This document shows, in pieces, positions 15,135 through 21,536 of a stretch of DNA of 21,536 bases. Origin of the DNA: Rhodospirillaceae bacterium. GTDB lineage: Bacteria; Pseudomonadota; Alphaproteobacteria; UBA8366; GCA-2717185. The notes below the pieces were generated by a model. That model had not been told where the DNA came from and did no database searches. It saw only the letters and a list, made by a program, of their open reading frames with translations. The DNA is taken from positions 1 to 21,536 of the forward strand of contig PBDC01000096.1 of NCBI GenBank assembly GCA_002717185.1, written 5' to 3'. Position 1 is the stretch's first letter, and the number at the start of each line of letters is the position of its first letter. Position numbers and translations under genes: made by a program.

Positions 15135-16736
15135 GTGTCAAATGAGACATACGACTACATTGTCGTAGGCGCAGGATCGGCAGGGTCGGTCCTAGCTAAC
15201 AGGTTGAGTGCCAGTGGAGAGCACAAGGTTTTAGTCCTGGAGGCCGGACGGGAAAGCCACCCGTGGTCTCGCATTCCCGTCGGCTTCGCCAAGTTGATCG
15301 AAAACCCGGCGGCGAACTGGCTTTATTCTTCCGAACCTGAAGAAGGATCCGGCCTACGTCGCATCCCCGTCCCTCGCGGCAAGCTGCTAGGCGGATCAAG
15401 CTCGATTAACGGGATGGTGTTCGTACGCGGACAAGCTCAGGACTACGACACCTGGGCGCAACTTGGTAACCGAGGCTGGAGCTACAGCGAAGTTCTGCCA
15501 ATTTTCCGCGATATGGAGAGCTATCAGGGCGACGCCGATAATGAATATCGCGGTCGCGGCGGCCCACTAAAAGTCACGGAGAGTTTTGAAACTGGACCAA
15601 TCTACGACGCGCTAATCGAAGCAGCGGGACAAGTCGGCATTAATTATACGAAGGACTATAACGGCATCCAACAGGACGGGATCGGCATGACACAGTCGAC
15701 CATCCGCAGCGGACGACGCATGAGCACAGCTTTTTGCTACCTTGAACCGGCGCGCAGCCGCTCGAACTTAACAATCCAGGCCAACGCGTTGACCGAGTGT
15801 TTACTGCTTGACGGTAAACGCTGCACTGGCGTGCGCTATGCCGTAAACGGACAAAAACGCGAAGCTAAGGCAAACCGCGAGGTGATCGTTAGTACCGGTT
15901 CGATAAACTCACCTCAGCTTCTGGAACTGTCCGGCATCGGTCAGCCAAATATTTTAAAGAGCCATGGGATCGACGTGCAGCATGAGTTAATGGGTGTAGG
16001 TGAAAATCTGCGCGACCATTACTCGCCGCGCATGAGATGGAAAGTTCCTGCCTCGCATGGCATGACCTACAACGACAAAGGTCGGGGCCTAGGACTAGTC
16101 TGGCAGGCCTTGAAATACGCCTTTACAAACGAAGGATTGCTCGGACTGCCGGCGGCACCAATCCGCGCATACGTCCGCACTCGCGAAGGGTTAGAGTCGC
16201 CAAACGCCGCGATTTCTTGGATCCCATTCCTAGTCGGCAACAATTTCAAGCTAGCAAAGGAATCTGGCGTAACGGCGATTATGAACATCCTGCGTTCGGA
16301 AAGTACGGGAAGCATTCATATCGCTTCCGCTGACCCGACGACACCACCAGCCATACGATTTAACTTCCTGAGCGCTCAACTCGACCGAGACGTAACGCTG
16401 GAAGCAATGCGCATGACGCGAAAGATAATGACAGCACCCGCAATGAAGGACGTCGCAACAGAAGAAATCGCGCCGGGTGCAAATATCGATGACGACGATG
16501 ATTTGCTGGATTGGGTGCGCAACAACGCAGAAACGACCTATCATCCGATTGGCACCTGCAAGATGGGATCGGATCCGATGTCTGTAGTTGACGATCATTT
16601 ACGCGTCCATGGGATGGAACGGCTGCGTGTAGCTGATGCTTCGATCATGCCGACCCTCACGTCTGGGAATACAAATGCGCCATCGATCATGATAGGTGAG
16701 AAAGCATCGCGCTTGGTGCTCGCTGACGCCGCATAG
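15135..16736 (+). CDS. GMC-family FAD-dependent oxidoreductase (copy 1)
   Basis: A 533-residue choline-dehydrogenase-like flavoprotein that would oxidise an alcohol to an aldehyde or ketone in the cytoplasm. The FAD-binding motif VVGAGSAG lies near residues 10-17, GMC signature 1 (RGKLLGGSSSINGMV) near 81-95, and signature 2 (GSINSPQLLELSGIG) mid-protein. The catalytic His470 (TYHPIGTCKMG) and Asn514 (SGNTNAPS) are 44 residues apart, as in choline oxidase. The start is GTG 15135: GGGAGG lies 12 nt upstream and the N-terminus then aligns with copy 2 to the same length. An upstream TTG (15093) would add 14 residues. It is the first gene of the plus-strand operon; copy 2 follows after 8 nt. The substrate is unknown. 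Confidence 0.9.
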   Translation: MSNETYDYIVVGAGSAGSVLANRLSASGEHKVLVLEAGRESHPWSRIPVGFAKLIENPAANWLYSSEPEEGSGLRRIPVPRGKLLGGSSSINGMVFVRGQAQDYDTWAQLGNRGWSYSEVLPIFRDMESYQGDADNEYRGRGGPLKVTESFETGPIYDALIEAAGQVGINYTKDYNGIQQDGIGMTQSTIRSGRRMSTAFCYLEPARSRSNLTIQANALTECLLLDGKRCTGVRYAVNGQKREAKANREVIVSTGSINSPQLLELSGIGQPNILKSHGIDVQHELMGVGENLRDHYSPRMRWKVPASHGMTYNDKGRGLGLVWQALKYAFTNEGLLGLPAAPIRAYVRTREGLESPNAAISWIPFLVGNNFKLAKESGVTAIMNILRSESTGSIHIASADPTTPPAIRFNFLSAQLDRDVTLEAMRMTRKIMTAPAMKDVATEEIAPGANIDDDDDLLDWVRNNAETTYHPIGTCKMGSDPMSVVDDHLRVHGMERLRVADASIMPTLTSGNTNAPSIMIGEKASRLVLADAA

Positions 16737-16744
16737 AGGTCAAA

Positions 16745-18346
16745 ATGGAAAATCAGACATACGAATACATCGTCGTCGGAGCCGGTTCGGCCGGCGCCGC
16801 GATCGCGCACCGGCTAAGTGAAAACAACAAGCATCGGGTCCTGGTTCTTGAGGCGGGACAGGAAAGCCATCCTTGGTCCCGTATTCCCGTGGGGTTTGCT
16901 AAGCTGATTGATAATCCTGCGGCAAACTGGCTGTATTCATCGGAACCCGACGAAGGATCTGGACAACGCCGAATTCCGGTACCACGCGGCAAGTTACTCG
17001 GCGGTTCTAGCTCCATTAATGGAATGGTCTTCACCCGTGGCCAAAGTCAGGACTATGACATATGGGCTCAGCTTGGAAACCGCGGTTGGAGTTACGCTGA
17101 CGTATTACCGATCTTCAAGGAAATGGAGAGTTACAGGGGTGAAGCCGACGAGGAATTTCGTGGCAGAGATGGGGTACTGAAAGTCAGCGAAAGCCTAGAA
17201 ACCGGTCCGCTTTACGATGCCATCATCAAGGCGGCCGGAGAGGCGGGCATCGAGTACACGGAGGATTATAACGGTGCCAGTCAGGATGGCATCGGCATGT
17301 CGCAAACGACTATACGCAATGGTCGCCGAATGAGCACAGCCTATTGTTATCTCGACCCCGCGCGAAGTCGAAAAAACCTGACAATTCAGGCGAACGCACT
17401 CACCGAATGCATTCTGTTCGATGCCAAACGCTGCGTTGGCGTTCGCTACCGGCACAAAGGAGTGACTTTAGAAGCGAAAGCAACGCGGGAAGTCGTGGTC
17501 AGTGCCGGTGCTATCAACTCTCCACAATTACTAGAATTGTCAGGAATAGGTCAGCCAGAAAGATTGAAGTCGCTCGGTATAGAAGTTCGACACGAACTGC
17601 CAGGTGTCGGCGAGAACCTTCGCGATCATTACGCGCCTCGCATGAAATGGACAGTGCCAGAATCCTTGGGTCTCACTTACAACGTAAAAGGCCGCGGAGT
17701 TCGCCTGGTTTGGGAAGCCCTGAAATTCGCGTTTACTGATCGCGGTTTGCTCGGCATGTCGGCTGCGCCCCTACGCGCGTTCATTCGCACACGCCCCGGC
17801 CTGGAAGCACCCAATGCTGTGATCGGCTGGGTGCCTTTTTTCATGGCTGAGAATTTTAAGCTGTCCGATAGGTCAGGCGTGACAGCATTCATGCATATTC
17901 TCCGCTCGGAGAGCACAGGCAACATCCACCTAAAATCCACAGACCCCACAACGCCACAAACAATCAACTTCAATTTTCTGAGTGCACAACTTGATCGGGA
18001 CGTCACATTGGAAGCAATGCAAATCGCACGGAACGTCATGACCGCCCCCGCGCTACAAGGAATCGTCAATGAAGAGATAGCCCCGGGTATTGACTTAAAA
18101 GACGACGAAGCTTTGCTCGATTGGGTGCGACAAACCGCAGAGACGACCTATCACCCTGTCGGCACCTGCAAAATGGGCTCCGATAAAATGGCTGTGGTTG
18201 ACGAACGGCTCCGCGTGCACGGTATCAAGGGATTAAGGGTCGCTGACGCGTCGGTCATGCCAACCCTCACATCCGGCAATACGAATGCGCCCTCGATAAT
18301 GATCGGGGAAAAATGCTCACGAATGATGTTGGCCGATATTCCATAG
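16745..18346 (+). CDS. GMC-family FAD-dependent oxidoreductase (copy 2)
   Basis: A 533-residue tandem paralogue of the preceding gene, roughly three-quarters identical by eye and with no net length change. It keeps VVGAGSAG, RGKLLGGSSSINGMV, the second GMC signature (GAINSPQLLELSGIG), His470 and the SGNTNAPS Asn514, so both copies should be active. Differences cluster in the middle third that shapes the substrate pocket (for example SLGLTYNVKGRG versus SHGMTYNDKGRG), suggesting different substrates or a heteromer. ATG 16745 has GAGG 6 nt upstream. The 8-nt gap before it and the 10-nt gap after it indicate one transcript with the amidohydrolase. DNA identity with copy 1 is clearly lower than protein identity, so this is not a recent duplication. 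Confidence 0.92.
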   Translation: MENQTYEYIVVGAGSAGAAIAHRLSENNKHRVLVLEAGQESHPWSRIPVGFAKLIDNPAANWLYSSEPDEGSGQRRIPVPRGKLLGGSSSINGMVFTRGQSQDYDIWAQLGNRGWSYADVLPIFKEMESYRGEADEEFRGRDGVLKVSESLETGPLYDAIIKAAGEAGIEYTEDYNGASQDGIGMSQTTIRNGRRMSTAYCYLDPARSRKNLTIQANALTECILFDAKRCVGVRYRHKGVTLEAKATREVVVSAGAINSPQLLELSGIGQPERLKSLGIEVRHELPGVGENLRDHYAPRMKWTVPESLGLTYNVKGRGVRLVWEALKFAFTDRGLLGMSAAPLRAFIRTRPGLEAPNAVIGWVPFFMAENFKLSDRSGVTAFMHILRSESTGNIHLKSTDPTTPQTINFNFLSAQLDRDVTLEAMQIARNVMTAPALQGIVNEEIAPGIDLKDDEALLDWVRQTAETTYHPVGTCKMGSDKMAVVDERLRVHGIKGLRVADASVMPTLTSGNTNAPSIMIGEKCSRMMLADIP

Positions 18347-18356
18347 CGAGGACGAT

Positions 18357-19835
18357 ATGACCACAATAACTCGTTCCGCAAAAATTCGCGCGCAGCTAAA
18401 CCATCCAGTCATCGACGCGGATGGCCACTGGCTGGAGCCGGTACCAATTTTTCTCGATTTCCTTCAACAAGAAGGAGGCAACGGCGCAGTCGAAAAGTTT
18501 AGAGAAAATAAAAAACGCGAAGATATTTGGTACGGTATGACCGCGGAAGAACGGCTAAAGCGTCGGTTGCGCCGACCAACTTGGTGGGGTGAGCCGGCGA
18601 ATACGTTGGACAAGGCCACCGCCATGGCGCCTGGCTTAATGTATGAACGGCTCGACGAATTCGGGATCGACTTTGCCGTTGTATATACAACATTGGGCCT
18701 CGTGCAGGGGTCAATCCCGGATCCCGATTTGCGCCCGACTATCTGCCGAGCGCTAAACCGAATGAATGCCGAGCTATTCGCACCCTTTTCCGACCGAATG
18801 ACGCCGGTGGCAACGATCCCAATGCATTCTCCAGATGAAGCGATCGCAGAACTAAACCACACGGTTGGCCAACTTGGCATGAAAGCCATAATGATCGCCA
18901 ACCATGTGCGGCGCCCGCTCGACACAATGCCAAGTAACGGCGCAACGGGCGGTTACTACGCGTCAGGCGGCTATTACATCGATAGCCTAGCAATGGAAAG
19001 CCTCTATAACTACGACCCATTTTGGCAAGCTTGCCAGGATGCCAACGTCGCGGTAACTGCACATTCCAGTAGCATGGGGTGGGAAAGCCGCGCCTCGGTA
19101 AACAACTTTACATTTAACCATATCGGTCATTTTGCAGGTGCTAGCCACGTATTCGCAAAGGCGTTGATCTTTGGCGGTGTACTGCAGCGCTTTCCCCACC
19201 TGCGGTTTGGCATGTTAGAAGGCGGCGTAGCCTGGGCCTGCAATCTTCTAGCGGACATGATTGGCCATTGGGAAAAGCGGCATGAAGCGGCAATGCGTGC
19301 CAACCTAAGCCCGGCGAATTTGGATTTGAAAGAAATGGCAACCCTGCTGCATCGATATGGGGGCTGTGCTTATAAAGGTAAGATAGAGGAAATCGTGGCA
19401 GGTCCGAGCACTCTGAAGCCATTCTACGCCGCCGAAACGCTAGATAAACGAGAGCACGATACTGGCACTAACTTCGATGATTTCTCAGTATCCGGTGTAT
19501 CAAGCGCATCCGATCTGCGTACCCTTTTCCAGGATCGTTTTTTCTTCGGCTGCGAAGCAGACGACCCGACAGCCGCTTGGGCTTATAATGAAAAGACAAG
19601 ATTGAACCCAATGTTCAGTTCCGACATTGGTCATTTCGACGTCATAGACATGCGCGGTGTCCTAGAAGAGGCCTTCGAACTTGTCGAGGATGGTGACTTG
19701 AACGAAGCGCAATTTGAGGCGTTTACCTTCGGTAATACCGCTCGCCTGCACACGGCGCGCAATAAGGACTTTTTTACGGGCACCGTTGTTGATTCTGCTG
19801 TCCAAGAGCTACTTAGCTTAGGGAAAACACGGTGA
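18357..19835 (+). CDS. Amidohydrolase 2 family protein
   Basis: A 492-residue TIM-barrel metal hydrolase or decarboxylase. The N-terminal motif is VIDADGHWLEP, with Asp22 and His24 as the D-x-H metal pair. His236 (TAHSS), His281 (FPHLRFGMLEGG) and Asp423 (SSDIGHFD) are the later ligand candidates. The D-x-H pattern and the FPxLRF-xxxE-GG stretch are typical of the ACMSD-like decarboxylase branch and of many uncharacterised Amidohydro_2 proteins, unlike the H-x-H protein at 2810. The protein is longer than the usual 300-400 residues, with insertions around 40-90 and 310-390. GAGG lies 6 nt before the ATG. Its TGA overlaps the next gene's GTG by 4 nt. It may cleave the oxidised product made by the GMC enzymes. 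Confidence 0.88.
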   Translation: MTTITRSAKIRAQLNHPVIDADGHWLEPVPIFLDFLQQEGGNGAVEKFRENKKREDIWYGMTAEERLKRRLRRPTWWGEPANTLDKATAMAPGLMYERLDEFGIDFAVVYTTLGLVQGSIPDPDLRPTICRALNRMNAELFAPFSDRMTPVATIPMHSPDEAIAELNHTVGQLGMKAIMIANHVRRPLDTMPSNGATGGYYASGGYYIDSLAMESLYNYDPFWQACQDANVAVTAHSSSMGWESRASVNNFTFNHIGHFAGASHVFAKALIFGGVLQRFPHLRFGMLEGGVAWACNLLADMIGHWEKRHEAAMRANLSPANLDLKEMATLLHRYGGCAYKGKIEEIVAGPSTLKPFYAAETLDKREHDTGTNFDDFSVSGVSSASDLRTLFQDRFFFGCEADDPTAAWAYNEKTRLNPMFSSDIGHFDVIDMRGVLEEAFELVEDGDLNEAQFEAFTFGNTARLHTARNKDFFTGTVVDSAVQELLSLGKTR

Positions 19836-20701
19836 AGCTGAACACCCGCCCACTGCACCCCCGCTTCGGGGTCGAGATCCTGGATATCGACCTAAGAGCC
19901 CTAAACGAAACAGAATTAAAGGCGATTAACGCGTTATGGATTGAACATCCAGTCATACTGATACGCAATCAATTACTCGACGAAACGGAACAAATTCACT
20001 TCAGTAAGCAGTTCGGCGAAATCAATATCCATGTGCGCACGGATATCCGATCGCGGTCCAATCCAGAAGTTGTTTTGGTCTCCAATCTTCGGCTGGAATC
20101 GGGCCAACATATTGGAGCGCTGGCAAGTAGCGAAGCGAAGTGGCATACAGATAGTTGCTACAAGCCAAAGCCAGATACCGGGTCAATCCTATACGCGATC
20201 GAAGTACCAGAAGATGGTGGAAAAACTGCATGGGCCAATACGCAACTTGCCTATGACGCACTATCGGATGAATTGAAATTCCGGATAAGCGAGATGCGCG
20301 GGGAATTCGCCTATGAGATCTATTCCGTCGACATCACAGAAAAACCAGACGTGCACTCGATCCGGGACCTCACACCGGACGTCGTCCATCCCATGGTCCT
20401 CACGCAACCTGGCAACGGCCACAAAAGCCTGTATCTAGACCCACTCCAGACCTACGGTATCGAAGGTATGGTGCCGGCGGAAAGCCGGCCTTTCTTGGAC
20501 GAACTCGTCGCACATATGACCGCACCTGAGTTCGTGTTTCAGCATAAATGGCGGCGCGGCGACATTGTGCTTTGGGACAATTGCCGCGTGCTCCACCAAC
20601 GCGAACCCTTCGACCCAGAGATGCCTCGTCTCATGAAGCGAACGACGGTATTTCTGCCGCCTGACCAATATCCGGTACCGTACCAACCAACTTCAAATTA
20701 A
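19832..20701 (+). CDS. TauD/TfdA family Fe(II)/2-oxoglutarate dioxygenase
   Basis: A 289-residue dioxygenase using O2 and 2-oxoglutarate. The iron ligands are His105 and Asp107 (KWHTDSCYKPKP) and His255 (LWDNCRVLHQR); Arg266 and Arg270 (RLMKR) are placed to bind 2-oxoglutarate. The N-terminal region RFGVEILDIDLRAL is the standard TauD opening and the length is normal. The GTG start overlaps the TGA of the amidohydrolase (GTGA), showing translational coupling. GGGAAAAC upstream is a modest ribosome site. TauD itself acts on taurine, but relatives act on 2,4-D, carnitine precursors, alkyl sulfates and other acids, so no symbol is given. A third homologue follows 75 nt downstream. Confidence 0.92.
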   Translation: MKLNTRPLHPRFGVEILDIDLRALNETELKAINALWIEHPVILIRNQLLDETEQIHFSKQFGEINIHVRTDIRSRSNPEVVLVSNLRLESGQHIGALASSEAKWHTDSCYKPKPDTGSILYAIEVPEDGGKTAWANTQLAYDALSDELKFRISEMRGEFAYEIYSVDITEKPDVHSIRDLTPDVVHPMVLTQPGNGHKSLYLDPLQTYGIEGMVPAESRPFLDELVAHMTAPEFVFQHKWRRGDIVLWDNCRVLHQREPFDPEMPRLMKRTTVFLPPDQYPVPYQPTSN

Positions 20702-20776
20702 TCACCGCCTTGCGTCATCGCAGAGTTGTTGCTTCACTTCTTCTTCAAAGACGCAACGTTTATAAGGCCAGCTGGC

Positions 20777-21536
20777 ATGGGGCTCGGAATAAAGAAACTT
20801 ACACCTGATATTGGTGCGGAAGTGAGCAACGTAAACCTCACGGGGCAAGTGAGCAGTGCGTTAGTAGATGAACTTAAAGACGCACTCGACGAATACTCTG
20901 TACTCGTGTTTCGAGATCAGCGTTTTGACGACGATACGCAAACCGCCTTTAGCGCAAAGTGGGGGCCGCTTGAAACCACCGTTTATAAACGCGAGGGCGA
21001 TGGTGGCGTTCCTGTTGCAAACATCACAAACGTCGATTTCCAAACAAACACAATTTTCCCGCCAAACCACCCTCGCTTAAAGTCCAATAGCGGAAACGAG
21101 ATGTGGCATACGGACAGTTCCTTCAAGCCCGTGCCCGCCTATTGCTCGATGCTTTCTGGCCGAGAGGTGCCGCCAACGGGTGGAGATACGCAGTTTGCCA
21201 CCTGCCGGGGTGCCTATGAAGCGATGCCAGCAGGCGAACAGTTGCAACTCGACGGCCTGGTCGCCGAGCATGATTACGGCTATTCGCGCAGCCTTGTGAA
21301 GGGTTATCAAGCCCCAAAAGAGACCCTCTCTGAAGTGCCGCCAGTATTGCACGCCGTCGTGCGTACAAACCCCTCGAACGGCCGCAAAAATTTCTACACC
21401 GGCTCACACGCGTCCTACATCGTTGGCTGGCCCGTAGAAAAAGGGCGCGAACTTCTGCGCTACCTTGTCGACAAAGCAAGCAAGCCTAGGTTCGTTTATA
21501 TTCATAAATGGCAACAATACGATTTCGTCATCTGGG
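20777..21536 (+). CDS. TauD/TfdA family dioxygenase, cut by the window end
   Basis: An open frame from ATG 20777 runs to the last base without a stop (253 codons seen). It begins MGLGIKKLTPDIGAEVSNVN, like other TauD proteins, and has SVLVFRDQRF and the iron motif WHTDSSFKPVP with His111 and Asp113. GGDTQFATCRGAYEAMP and the NPSNGRKNFYTGSHA segment follow, also typical. The distal His and the 2-oxoglutarate Arg lie just past the edge: the sequence stops at QQYDFVIW, right before the expected D-N-R-x-x-x-H. AAGG at 20764-20767 lies 9 nt before the ATG. It resembles the dioxygenase at 19832 only at family level, so the two probably have different substrates. The gene is partial because of the window, not broken. 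Confidence 0.9.
   Translation, partial: MGLGIKKLTPDIGAEVSNVNLTGQVSSALVDELKDALDEYSVLVFRDQRFDDDTQTAFSAKWGPLETTVYKREGDGGVPVANITNVDFQTNTIFPPNHPRLKSNSGNEMWHTDSSFKPVPAYCSMLSGREVPPTGGDTQFATCRGAYEAMPAGEQLQLDGLVAEHDYGYSRSLVKGYQAPKETLSEVPPVLHAVVRTNPSNGRKNFYTGSHASYIVGWPVEKGRELLRYLVDKASKPRFVYIHKWQQYDFVIW

Overview
The window looks like chromosomal DNA of an alphaproteobacterium, probably free-living. This is inferred from the protein style (TrmJ-type methyltransferase, hydantoinase A/B pair, CaiB/BaiF CoA-transferase, TauD/TfdA dioxygenases, GMC oxidoreductases) and the moderate GC content. No rRNA, tRNA, CRISPR array, insertion sequence or phage gene was found. Apart from a housekeeping-like left edge, the window is an accessory catabolic region. 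It contains no recognisable transcriptional regulator and no transporter.

Left edge (1-2804): about 270 bases with no supported gene, then trmJ on the minus strand, diverging from two alpha/beta hydrolases on the plus strand (the first membrane-anchored).

Minus-strand operon (11214 down to 2810): a double-cupin protein, a UGSC-family selenoprotein, a conserved cysteine-bearing 352-residue protein, HyuA, HyuB, an SDR-fold protein with a degenerate active site, and an Amidohydro_2 hydrolase. The selenoprotein (9677-10231) is the main discovery. Its frame is interrupted only by one TGA at 9932-9934, which sits exactly at the U of a U-G-S-C motif. Read through as selenocysteine, it gives a 184-residue protein. 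Its stop overlaps the start of the 352-residue gene (TAATG), so the two are translationally coupled and plausibly form one enzyme.

Middle (11367-15029): a CoA-transferase on the plus strand diverges from the cupin gene. It is followed by three minus-strand genes: a TauD-type dioxygenase with a TTG start, a small three-helix membrane protein with a Popeye-like cyclic-nucleotide-binding domain, and an alpha/beta hydrolase.

Plus-strand operon (15135 to the right edge): two tandemly duplicated GMC flavin oxidoreductases of identical length, a second Amidohydro_2 protein, a TauD dioxygenase overlapping it by 4 nt, and a third TauD gene that is cut by the window end.

Together the genes suggest breakdown of an organic compound whose identity cannot be read from sequence. 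Oxidation would come from the TauD and GMC enzymes, hydrolysis from the amidohydrolases and alpha/beta hydrolases, ATP-dependent ring opening or carboxylation from HyuAB, CoA activation from the CaiB-type protein, and a selenium-dependent redox step from the UGSC pair. Two operator-like inverted repeats lie in the two divergent intergenic regions.
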